A DNA stretch of 40,669 bases from the NCBI GenBank assembly GCA_016218495.1, contig JACRDU010000027.1:1-40669 (forward strand), given 5' to 3'. A program made the position numbers and the translations under genes. This DNA is from Elusimicrobiota bacterium (lineage in GTDB: Bacteria; Elusimicrobiota; Elusimicrobia; UBA1565). The notes below the pieces were generated by a model, which did not search any database, had not been told where the DNA came from, and worked only from the letters and a program-made list of their open reading frames with translations. Positions 7,017-15,500 of this stretch are shown piece after piece; the first letter of the stretch is position 1; each line of letters begins with the position of its first letter.

Positions 7017-7636
7017 TGTGACTCTGGTCTCCTGGCGAGGGTGAGGAACTCCTCGCGGGTCCGGGCGTCGGAGCGGAAGCAGCCCAACAGCGCGCTCGTC
7101 ACGGTGGGCGAGAGCTGGCTGTGGGCGCCGCGCATCTCCATGCAGAGGTGGCGCGCCCGGATGACGACGCCGACGCCCTTAGGCTGCAGCTTGCGCGTGA
7201 GAGTGTTGGCGATCTCCATCGTCATGCGCTCCTGCACCTGCAGGCGCCGCGCGAACACGCTGACGATCTTGGGTATCTTCGAGAGCCCGACGACCTTCTT
7301 GTCGGGCACATAGCCGACCGTGGCCTTGCCGAAGAACGGCAGCAGGTGGTGCTCGCACAGCGAGTAGAACACGATGTCCTTGACCACCACCATCTCGCTG
7401 TACTCCACGTCGAACAGCGCGTTGTTGATGATGCGGTCGACGTCCTGCCAGTAGCCCGAGGTCAGCTCCTTGAACGCCCGGGCCACGCGCCCGGGCGTCT
7501 TCTCCAGGCCCTGCCGCGTGGGGTCCTCGCCCAAAGAGAGGAGCGTCCGCCGCGCGGCGTCCTCCATCACCAGGAGGTCGGCCGCGTCCGGCGGCCGACA
7601 CTCCTGGCGCGTGCGGCCTTTGGGCGGCCGCTTCAC
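7013..7636 (-). CDS. folE: GTP cyclohydrolase I
   Basis: Converts GTP to dihydroneopterin triphosphate, the first step of folate and pterin synthesis, in the cytoplasm. With a GTG start at 7636 it has 207 residues. Family signatures are LGEDPTRQGLEKTP, the zinc ligands C94 and H97 in CEHHLLPFFG and C165 in RHLCMEMRG, and HSQLSPTV near the C-terminus. The GTG start overlaps the pepA stop (GTGA) and keeps an N-terminal helix before GEDP; an ATG at 7567 would give 184 residues and leave that helix short. The end overlaps the tal-pgi start. The 5' choice is inference; the identity is firm. Confidence 0.93.
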   Translation of the reverse strand: MKRPPKGRTRQECRPPDAADLLVMEDAARRTLLSLGEDPTRQGLEKTPGRVARAFKELTSGYWQDVDRIINNALFDVEYSEMVVVKDIVFYSLCEHHLLPFFGKATVGYVPDKKVVGLSKIPKIVSVFARRLQVQERMTMEIANTLTRKLQPKGVGVVIRARHLCMEMRGAHSQLSPTVTSALLGCFRSDARTREEFLTLARRPESQ

Positions 7637-9090
7637 AAGGCGGCCAGCCAGTCGAGCGTGGTCCGCACCAGGGCCCCGGTGCCGCCGGGAGGGCAGATGG
7701 CGTTGCCCGAGCCGGTCCAAGCGGGGCCGGCGATGTCGAGGTGGACCCACGGGGTCTCCCCGACGAAGTGCTTGAGGAACAGGCCGCCGACGATGGTCCC
7801 CGCCTCGACCCGGACCGTGCCGATGTTGAGCAGGTCGGCGATCTTGCTCTTGACCATGTCCTCGTACTGCTTGGGGAGCGGCAGCTCCCAGGTTGCCTCG
7901 TCGCAGCGCTTGCCGGCGGCCGCGACCTTGGCCAGCAGGGCCTTGTCGTTGGTCATCGTCGCCGTGATGCCGCTGCCCAGCGCCACGAGCTGGGCCCCGG
8001 TGAGGGTGGCGAAGTCGAGGATGGCCTGCGGCTTCTCCTGCGTCGCCCAGTGCAGGGCGTCCGCCAGGACCAGGCGCCCCTCGGCGTCGGTGTTGAGGAT
8101 CTCGACGGTCTTGCCGTTCATGGCCTTGACCACGTCGCCCGGCTTGATGGCGTCGGGGCCGGGCATGTTGTAGGCGAGGGCGGCGTAGCCGTGCACCTCG
8201 GCCTTGAGCTTGAGGCGCGCGAGCACCTTGAAGACCCCGAACACCAGGGCCGCGCCGGACATGTCGTCCTTCATGGTCTCCATCGAGGCCGGGGGCTTGA
8301 GCGACAGCCCGCCCGAGTCGAACACGACGCCCTTGCCGACGACGGCCACCTTCTTGCGGGGCTTGGCCCCCTTGGGGGTGTAGGTGAAGTGGACCATGCG
8401 CGGCTCTTTCGTCGCGCCGCGCGAGACGGCCAAGAGCAGGCCCATCCCCAGCTTCTCGGCCTGCTTGCGGTCGATGACCTCGACCTTGACCTCGGGGCCG
8501 GCCAGCGACTTGGCGATGTCGGCCATCGCCTCCGGGGACTTGTCGGACGGGCCGCGGTTGACCAGGTCGCGCGCGAAGCAGACCGCCTCGGCGCCCAGCG
8601 CGGCGCGCTCGACGGCGGCCTGGGCCTTGTTGCGCTCTCCGGCGTTGGCGGCGGCGAAGCGCACGCCCTTGAGCTTGTCCTCGGACTCGGCCTTCTTGTA
8701 CTCGGTGAACTGGTAGGACCCCAGGAGCAGGCCTTCCGTGCAGACGGCGGCCTGGGGGCCGGCCAGCAGCCACAGCGATTCGAAGCGGCCTTTGAAGGCC
8801 TTGAAGAGGCCGGCGGCGGCCTTCCGGTACGCGTCGGCGTCGGCGTCCTTCTTCTTGCCCAGGCCGATGAGGACCAAGCGGCGCTCCTTGGCCCCGTCGT
8901 TGAACTTGAGGCTGGCCGTCTCGCAGGCCTTGCCGGTGAAGCCCTCGTCCTTGGCCGCGTCGGACAGGGCCTTGCGCGCCTTGGGGGAGAGGAAGGCGGC
9001 CGCGGGGCCGCCGTCCTCGGTGGCGAAGACGGCGATAGGGTCCGGACCCGCCTGGAACTCGGAGAGCAAACCGACCTTGATATCAAGCAT
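7633..9090 (-). CDS. pepA: Leucyl aminopeptidase (M17, PepA)
   Basis: 485 residues. The N-terminal part (1 to about 160) is the variable macro-like domain and the C-terminal part is the catalytic M17 domain. The two-metal site is complete and correctly spaced: K253 and D258 in GKGVVFDSGG, K265, D276 in MKDDMSGAA, and D335, E337 and R339 in the signature NTDAEGRLVL. It removes N-terminal residues from peptides in the cytoplasm, a natural partner of the peptide importers further right. A strong AGGAGG lies four bases before the ATG. It is nine bases downstream of the aquaporin gene and overlaps folE by four bases. Confidence 0.95.
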   Translation of the reverse strand: MLDIKVGLLSEFQAGPDPIAVFATEDGGPAAAFLSPKARKALSDAAKDEGFTGKACETASLKFNDGAKERRLVLIGLGKKKDADADAYRKAAAGLFKAFKGRFESLWLLAGPQAAVCTEGLLLGSYQFTEYKKAESEDKLKGVRFAAANAGERNKAQAAVERAALGAEAVCFARDLVNRGPSDKSPEAMADIAKSLAGPEVKVEVIDRKQAEKLGMGLLLAVSRGATKEPRMVHFTYTPKGAKPRKKVAVVGKGVVFDSGGLSLKPPASMETMKDDMSGAALVFGVFKVLARLKLKAEVHGYAALAYNMPGPDAIKPGDVVKAMNGKTVEILNTDAEGRLVLADALHWATQEKPQAILDFATLTGAQLVALGSGITATMTNDKALLAKVAAAGKRCDEATWELPLPKQYEDMVKSKIADLLNIGTVRVEAGTIVGGLFLKHFVGETPWVHLDIAGPAWTGSGNAICPPGGTGALVRTTLDWLAAL

Positions 9091-9099
9091 GACGCCTCC

Positions 9100-9765
9100 T
9101 CACGGCCTATCGAACACAAAGCGGGTCAGGAACGCGGCGGCGGCCGCCCCTGCGGCCGGGCCGAACCAGTACACGTAGTGGCAGGTCCAGAAGCCGCTGG
9201 CCACGGCCGGGCCGAAGGCCCGGGCAGGGTTCAAGGCCGCCCCGGTCAGCGGGCCGGCGACGAGGGCGGCCGCGCCGGCGGCGGCCCCTACGACGAGGGC
9301 GCGGGCGGCCACCGAGCGTCCCCCCCCCATGGCGGCCAGCGCCAGGAAGAAGGTGAGCACGGCTTCGAGGAGGGTCGCGCCTCGGAAGCCCAGCCCCGCC
9401 GGGACGGGCGTGCCCAGATGCGGCGGCAGGGCCGCCGGGAGGGTGGTCTCGAATATCTGGGCCAAGAGCAGCCCCGCGCAGGCGGCCCCGAGCAGCTGGC
9501 AGACCAAGGACAGCGCGGCCTTGACCCAGTCGATGCGCCGAGCGGCGGCCAAGGCCAGTGTCAGCGCGGGGTTGAAGAGCCCGGGCGAGTGGCGGCCGAG
9601 CATGCCGAACATGGCCGCTACGCCCAGGCCCTGGGCCAGCGCGACGCCGGCCGGCCCCAGCGCGCCATGGGTGGCGGAATCCGCGCAGACGGCCCCAGCC
9701 GCGAGGAAGACCCAGCCGAAGGCCCCGACGAACTCAGCGATGAAGGCGCGCAGATTCCCGGCCAA
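9100..9765 (-). CDS. Aquaporin-family (MIP) channel
   Basis: 221 residues with six hydrophobic segments and the two half-helix signatures FNPALTL (NPA at 65-67) and LNPARAFGP (NPA at 179-181, arginine at 182). The second motif reads NPARAFGP rather than the NPARDFGP of glycerol facilitators, so a water-type aquaporin is more likely. It acts in the inner membrane. The start appears to be TTG at 9765, five bases after the mrp stop, with no strong ribosome-binding site, so expression may depend on translation of mrp. Confidence 0.88.
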   Translation of the reverse strand: MAGNLRAFIAEFVGAFGWVFLAAGAVCADSATHGALGPAGVALAQGLGVAAMFGMLGRHSPGLFNPALTLALAAARRIDWVKAALSLVCQLLGAACAGLLLAQIFETTLPAALPPHLGTPVPAGLGFRGATLLEAVLTFFLALAAMGGGRSVAARALVVGAAAGAAALVAGPLTGAALNPARAFGPAVASGFWTCHYVYWFGPAAGAAAAAFLTRFVFDRP

Positions 9766-9770
9766 GGGGG

Positions 9771-10850
9771 CTAGCTCGCCACCGTCTCGATGTCAAGGAT
9801 GCGGCGGCGGTGGTTCTGGAGGCTGACCTGCGCGGCGACCTGGCGCGCCACGCTGCGCAAGGCCGCGGCCGTCGGGCTGTCCGGGCGGGAGAGGGCCAGC
9901 GGCGTGCCGACCTCCCCGGACTCGCAGACGGCTCCGTCGAGCGGCACCGCGCCCAGGAAGGGGATGAGGTGCTTCTCCGCCAGCGCCTTGGCGCCGCCCT
10001 CCTTGAACGGATGGCTGAGGTGGCTGCAGTTCGTGCAGACGAAGCCGCTCATGTTCTCGACCAGGCCCAGGAGCGGCACGTTGAGCTTCTTGAACATGGC
10101 CACGGCCTTGCGCACGTCGGAGATGGCGATGGACTGCGGCGTGGTCACGATGACGGCCCCGACCAGCGGCACGGTCTGGCACAGGCTCAGCTGCACGTCC
10201 CCGGTTCCCGGCGGCAGGTCGACGATGAGGTAGTCCAGGTCCCCCCAGCGCACGTCCTTGAGGAACTGGGTGATCGCGCCGTGCAGCATGGGGCCGCGCC
10301 AGATGGCCGGGGTGTCGGGGTCCATCAGGAAGCCCATCGAGAAGACCTTCACGCCGTGGTTCTCGGCGGGGTCTATCTTGTCTTCCTGGTCGGCCACGGG
10401 CTTGAAGCCTTCCACGCCGAGCATCTGCGGCTGGTTGGGACCGTACACGTCGGCGTCGAGCATGCCGACCTTCGCCCCGTCCTTGGCCAGGCAGACGGCC
10501 AGGTTGGCCGCCACGCTGGACTTGCCCACGCCGCCCTTGCCGGAGCCCACGGCGATGATGTTCTTGACGCCCGGGGGCAGCACGCGCTCCAGGCGCAGGT
10601 CCTTGTTCACGCTGGCCGTCATGTTGATGGAGACCTCGGACACGCCGGGCACCTTGGCCAGGGCCGCGCGGGCTTCCTTCTCCATCCCGTCCTTGAGCGG
10701 GCAGGCGGGCGTTGTCAGCACGTAGTCGAACGAGACCTTGCCGCCCTCGATGGCGATGTTCTTGACCATGTCCAGCGTGACGATGTCCTTGCCGAGCTCG
10801 GGCTCTTTGCAGGTGCGCAGCGCGTCGAGGATCTGTTCCTTCGTGGGCAT
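9771..10850 (-). CDS. mrp: Mrp/ApbC-type Fe-S cluster carrier ATPase
   Basis: 359 residues. An N-terminal MIP18/DUF59 domain (about 1-85) is followed by a P-loop ATPase domain with the deviant Walker A GKGGVGKS (104-111), LDADVYGPNQPQML, DLPPGTGD and the CxxC pair C272/C275 (VCTNC) that binds a bridging Fe-S cluster in the dimer. It delivers Fe-S clusters to apo-proteins in the cytoplasm. The ATG at 10850 is chosen because AGGA sits seven bases upstream; a TTG five codons earlier is also open. It follows a probable terminator of the preceding operon. Confidence 0.93.
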   Translation of the reverse strand: MPTKEQILDALRTCKEPELGKDIVTLDMVKNIAIEGGKVSFDYVLTTPACPLKDGMEKEARAALAKVPGVSEVSINMTASVNKDLRLERVLPPGVKNIIAVGSGKGGVGKSSVAANLAVCLAKDGAKVGMLDADVYGPNQPQMLGVEGFKPVADQEDKIDPAENHGVKVFSMGFLMDPDTPAIWRGPMLHGAITQFLKDVRWGDLDYLIVDLPPGTGDVQLSLCQTVPLVGAVIVTTPQSIAISDVRKAVAMFKKLNVPLLGLVENMSGFVCTNCSHLSHPFKEGGAKALAEKHLIPFLGAVPLDGAVCESGEVGTPLALSRPDSPTAAALRSVARQVAAQVSLQNHRRRILDIETVAS

Positions 10851-10863
10851 GCCGAATCCTAGC

Positions 10864-10894
10864 AAAATGCCCCGCGGGACCTTAAGGGGCGGGG
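10864..10894 (-). terminator. Probable rho-independent terminator
   Basis: Minus strand: stem CCCCGC (10894-10889) with GCGGGG (10875-10870), loop of 13, followed by C-A-TTTT. It begins at the base after the stop codon of the 10895-11608 gene and ends just before the mrp ribosome-binding site. The six-pair stem is all G/C but the T-tract is short. Confidence 0.5.
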
Positions 10895-11608
10895 TCAGGG
10901 CGCCGGGACCAGGGCGTCGTCGGGCGAGACGGGGCCGAGCAGGCCGGGCATCAGGCCGAAGCGGAAGTCCGGGCCGCCCCCCGAGGAGAGCCAGGCCCGG
11001 AACGCCTCGCCGCGCATCGCGCGCCCCGGCATGGCGCCGTCGAGGGCGACCACGACGGCCGCGCGCGCGCAGCCCTCGTCGGCCATCGTGCGCTTGAGCT
11101 GCTCGTCCTTCTCGCCGCGGCAGTGCACGAGGTAGTCGTGCAGGGTGGGGTAGGGCAGGGGGGCGCCGTCCGCCCCGCGCCGGAAGGAGCCTTCCGGCAG
11201 CAGGGTCCGGCTGGCGCAGCGCGCGTCGACGGCCCAGCGCTCGCCGTCGAGCTCGGCGGCCAGGTCGGCGCGGCGCCGGGTGGGGTCGGACTCCAGCGGC
11301 GAGATCTTCGCGAACCCCAGCGCGCTCAAGAAGCAGGCCGCCCGCAGCTCGGCCAGCGCGGAGTCCACGCGGTGCCCGCGCAGGTCGTCCGCGCCGAGGT
11401 CCGTGCGGCGCAGGAGCTCGTCGGGAGGAAGGCCGGTCGCGGAAGCCGCGCCGGCGAGGAGGGCCTTGATCCGTGCGACCGTGTCGTCGGGCTGCGTCTC
11501 GAGGGCTGAGAGGGCCCGGCCCGAGAGCCCGGCGGCCGCGCAGGCGAGGCAGTGCTCGACGAGGAGCGCCGGCAGTCCGGAGGAGCGCAGCGCGTCCAGG
11601 CGGCTCAG
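10895..11608 (-). CDS. Unrecognised protein, possible degenerate PD-(D/E)XK-like fold
   Basis: About 237 residues when started at the CTG at 11608, which overlaps the PorV-gene stop as CTGA. No ATG, GTG or TTG is available near the junction in this frame. The first 95 residues look helical and include paired cysteines (HCLACAAAG). Then a helix (LAELRAACFLSALGF), a strand with an acidic residue (ADLAAELDG), a strand ending DARC (RWAVDARCAS) and another strand (AAVVVALDG) follow in the order of restriction-endonuclease-like folds, where D...ExK would be expected; here the last part is D-A-R. The fold guess is inference from pattern only. Third gene of the surface-protein/PorV operon; a terminator follows at once. 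Confidence 0.5.
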   Translation of the reverse strand: MSRLDALRSSGLPALLVEHCLACAAAGLSGRALSALETQPDDTVARIKALLAGAASATGLPPDELLRRTDLGADDLRGHRVDSALAELRAACFLSALGFAKISPLESDPTRRRADLAAELDGERWAVDARCASRTLLPEGSFRRGADGAPLPYPTLHDYLVHCRGEKDEQLKRTMADEGCARAAVVVALDGAMPGRAMRGEAFRAWLSSGGGPDFRFGLMPGLLGPVSPDDALVPAP

Positions 11609-12582
11609 AAGCTCAACCCCACCGAGAACCGGTGGGTGTGGCCGAGCGCGCCGAAGGGCACCCAGCCGTAGTCGACCGACCAGCCCTGGATCACGACGCC
11701 CAGCCCCGCCGACAGCGACGAGACGCCGTCGAGCTCGTCGGAAGAGATGCGGCCGTCGTAGCCGAAGCGCCCGCTGAAGGAGAGCTCCTTGCCCGCGGGC
11801 AGCGTCAGCTCGGTGCCGAAGGCCGGGTACCAGTCGTTGTCTCGCGGGAAGGCCAGGTCGAGGCTGACTACCCACTCCGGCAGCAGTCGCAGCGCCTGGC
11901 CGAAGCGCACGTCGGTGGGCAGCGGGTCGCGCTGCTCGTGGAAGCGCAGCTCGCCGCCGAGGTTGCGCGCCGCCAGCGCGGCCGTGTAGGGCTTGCCGAG
12001 GACCTCCAGGCGCAGGCGCGCCCCGACGTCGGCCGAGCCGGTCTTCGCCGAGGCCTGGATGCGCGAGTCGACGTACTTGAGGGAGATCCCCAGGTCAAAG
12101 AGGTCGGTCAGGGTCCCCCCCCAGCCGGCCATCAGGGCGATGTCGCGGGGGGTGAACTCCCCCCCGGTCGGCGCGGCGGTGTTGTCGACCTCCGTCATGC
12201 TCCCGGCGTTGAGGTAGAGCACGCCCAGCGCCAACGTGCCCAGCCCGCTCGGGCGCAGGAAGCGCCGCTTGGGCTTGATGGCCGGCTGGACCGGATGGGC
12301 GTAGGCCGCGAAGCTGACCATCACGTCCTGATAGAGGAGCCCCTGGGTGGCCGTGCCCTGGCGGCGCTTGAGCTGGGAGAGGCCGGCGGGGTTGTAGTAG
12401 AGCGCCGCGCCGTCTTCGGCGGCGGCCGTCATCGCCTGCCCCATCGCCGCGCCCCGGGCGTCGCCGCCGAGCTTCAGGAACTCCCCGGCCGAGGTCCCGG
12501 CGAAGTCGGAGTTGAACGCGGCCCTGGCGCTCCCGCCGAGGAGGGCCGAGGCGGCCAAGGCGGCGAGCAGGGCCTTCCTCAT
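11605..12582 (-). CDS. PorV/UPF0164-family outer-membrane beta-barrel
   Basis: 325 residues with a signal peptide (MRKALLAALAASALLGGSARA). The mature start AGEFLKLGGDARGAAMGQA followed by ALYYNPAGL is the signature of the PorV/PorQ-UPF0164 family, related to FadL-type barrels. The rest consists of alternating strands and ends in a typical barrel C-terminus, HRFSVGLSF. In Bacteroidetes PorV shuttles C-terminal-domain cargo of the type IX secretion system at the outer membrane. Here its ATG overlaps the stop of the large modular surface protein (ATGA), suggesting a dedicated partner. No other type IX component lies in the window. Confidence 0.82.
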   Translation of the reverse strand: MRKALLAALAASALLGGSARAAFNSDFAGTSAGEFLKLGGDARGAAMGQAMTAAAEDGAALYYNPAGLSQLKRRQGTATQGLLYQDVMVSFAAYAHPVQPAIKPKRRFLRPSGLGTLALGVLYLNAGSMTEVDNTAAPTGGEFTPRDIALMAGWGGTLTDLFDLGISLKYVDSRIQASAKTGSADVGARLRLEVLGKPYTAALAARNLGGELRFHEQRDPLPTDVRFGQALRLLPEWVVSLDLAFPRDNDWYPAFGTELTLPAGKELSFSGRFGYDGRISSDELDGVSSLSAGLGVVIQGWSVDYGWVPFGALGHTHRFSVGLSF

Positions 12583-15500
12583 CTCTCCACCGCGAACTTG
12601 ATGATGGTGTCGGAGCCGTCGTCGCCGCGCACATAGGCGAAGTAGACCCCGCTGGCGATGCGGCGCCCGGAGGCGTTGGTCCCGTCCCAGATGACGGTGC
12701 CGACGTTGACCGCGTTGAAGAGGAGCTCGCGGACCAGCTCGCCGGAGAGCGTGAAGATGCGGATGTTCCCGGAGGAGGGCAGGTTGTCGATGGCCAGCCC
12801 GGTGCGGCCGGCGAAGGAGACGGAGTCGAACTTCCCGCCGCTGCCCGGCTTCCACGGGCGGGGATAGAGGCGGACCTGGTCGGTGTTGGGCTTGATCCCC
12901 GTCGGCCCGAACAGCGCGAAGATCGAAAAGTGGGAGGTCTGGCCCAGCACCCTCTTGTTGGCGAGGTCGACGGTGGAGGGCAGGGCCTCCCAGCGCGTCA
13001 CCGCGGTGTTCAGCGTGTACATGCGCAGGTTCTCGGCGGGGATGGCGGGCGAGGTGCCGTCCACCAGCCCGTTGCCGTCCGTGTCGGGGTACGGGATGCC
13101 GAGGGTGACCATGGAGCCGAGGTTCGAGGTGCGCGGGACGCCGCCGACGTTGGCGACGACCTCGATGAGGCTGCTCGGGACCAGGGTCTGGCCGGTGGGC
13201 GGAGAGGAGAGGCCGTCGGTCAGGGTCCGAACCGAGACGGTGATCGGCACGGTCAGCGGGGAGGACGAGATGAGCAGGACGGCCGGGCTGCCGAAGGCGT
13301 TGGGCGGCACGGTGATGCGGACCTCCTGGTTCGGGGAGGCCGGGGCGACCACGGAGGGCTGGGAGGACTGCGTGTCGGCGGCCACCTGGGCCGCGTTCAG
13401 GGCCGAGGTCAGCACATGGACCTCGTCGATGGTGCCGTTGAAGGCGCGGTCGAACGAGGAGGCGGCCGTGCGGCGGTTCCCGATGGACAAGGACTGCGTG
13501 GAGGCCAGGCGGCTGGCGGGGGCCGTCATCGCGGAGGACAGGGTCCCGTCCACGTAGATGGAGAGGCTGGGGCTGCCGCCGGACAGGTAGACGCCCACCA
13601 CATGGGTCCAGGCGCCCAGGCGCAGGGTCTGGGTCGAGAAGGCGGTGAAGAGGCTGCCGGAGGCGTTGCGGACCCCGAAGCGCCAGCGGCTGGTCGAGGA
13701 GACGTCGAGCATGAACGTCTCCCACGCCCCCGTTCCCTTGACGACGATGCCGGCGTCCTGGACCTGGGCCAGGGAGCCGGGAAGGACCCAGGCCTCCACC
13801 GTCAAATCGCCGGTCGTGGCCAGCGACGCCGAATGGGCGGCCTGCACGACGCCGCCGGTCAGGCCCGCGAAGCGCAGAGCGTTGCCGAGCCCGCTCATGC
13901 CCGTCGTGAAGACGGGCGTCGAGGCGTTGATGACCCCGCTGAGCGTGCCGTGGTTCCCATAAGAGGTGGAATCGGCGGCGCTGGTCCCCGAGCTTTCGTC
14001 GAAGTGCCAGGCTCCGACCGTCGCCGCGGGGAAGTCGTAGGGGGACGCCGGCGAGTTGTTGGACGAGATCGCGCCGAAGCGGTCGGTGACGAAGGAGACG
14101 GCGGCGTCGAACCCGCTCGATGAGCCGCTGAAGCCCGACGCGCGGACCCGGGCATAGTAGGTGGAGGCCGGCAGCAGGCCCGTGACGTTGGTGTCCGTCC
14201 CGACCACGCTGAGCACGGCGAGGAGGGTGCCGGTGAAGCCGTTCTCCGAAGAGACCTGGACCTGGAAGGAGGTCCCCCCGGGGTTCCCGTTGGCGTTCCA
14301 GGTCAAGCGGGCCGTGGCCGTGGAGACGCTGGCCACCGCCGTGCCGGTCGGAGGGTTCGGGAGGGTGAAGGCCGTGGCCGTGTCGCCGAAGGAGCCGGAC
14401 CCCGACGGGTTGTTGGCCCTGAGCGCCGCCCCATAGGAGGCGTTCGGGGACAGGTTGTTGACGGTGAAGGAGAGCGCCCCGGTCACCGCCAGGTCCGTGC
14501 CGGTGGAGCTGCGCAGGGTGTAGCTGGTGGCCGTGGGGACGGCGGTCCACGACCAGGTGATGGCGGAGGCCGTCACCCCGTTGCCGGAGAGCGAGCCGGG
14601 CGCGGCGGGCAGGGTGGCGAAGGTGGCCGAGGCGAACCCGGAGTAGACGGTGCCCGGGGTGTCGCTGTCGCTGGAGCGGCCGTTGAGGGCCCGCACCCTG
14701 ATGTAATAGGTCGTCTGCGGCGAGAGGCCGACCAGGCCGGTCGTGACGCCGGTGAGGTCGTTGGAGATGGGCACGCGGGTGGAGAGGACGGTGGCGAAGT
14801 TGTTGGTCGAGAGGCTCACCTCGAAGCGCGTGTAGGCCTGGTTGGTGGAGGACCAGGAGAAGACCGCGCTCCCGGTGGAGATGGAGCCTATCGTCGGTCC
14901 CGTGGGGTCGGCGGCCTGGGTGTAGGCGCTGGTCGGGGAGCTCAGCGGGCTCTCTCCGAAGTCGTCGATGGCGCTGACGCGCAGGCCCTGCAGGGTGTTG
15001 GCTCCCAGCAGGGTCTGAGTGAACGCGGTGGTGGTCTGCGGCCCGGCCAGCAGCGCCAGGTCGGAGGCCCGGTAGACCTTGAACGCCCCGGCCGTCGTGC
15101 CGGCGGCGCGCTTGCACAGGCGCGTGCCGCGCGTCCAGCTCCAGTCGAGCTGGGAGACCGAGGGGGCGGAGCCCGCCAGCAGGAGCGGGGTGTCGGGGAC
15201 GGATTCCACGACGGTGATGCCGTTCGAGACCCGGCGCGTGTTCCCGACCTTGTCTTGGAAGGAGAAGGTGACGGTGTTCGCGGAGCCGCTCCGGAGCGCG
15301 AGGCTGGAGATGTCTATCAGGGCGGTGGTCGTCCCGCCGTCGGCGTAGGCGGCCGGGGAATAGTGGGTGGCGGGGACGAGGTCGGTGCGCGTGGGCAGCA
15401 CCGAGGCCGTGCTGGTGGATTTGAGCGAGAAGACGCCCGAGTAGAAGTCGGCCTCGATGTCGTTGTCGCTGAGGGCCTGGTTGAACACCCGGACCTCGTC

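Noticed and set aside
7637-8773. Extension of the folE frame upstream to 8773
   Set aside because: It lies in another frame of pepA, whose M17 active site is complete; the folE family pattern begins near 7567-7636.
11608-11875. An upstream extension of the 10895-11608 gene to 11875
   Set aside because: It runs through the 3' end of the PorV gene in another frame and is rich in Arg/Leu/Pro/Ala in the way of shadow frames; the protein-like part begins at the junction.
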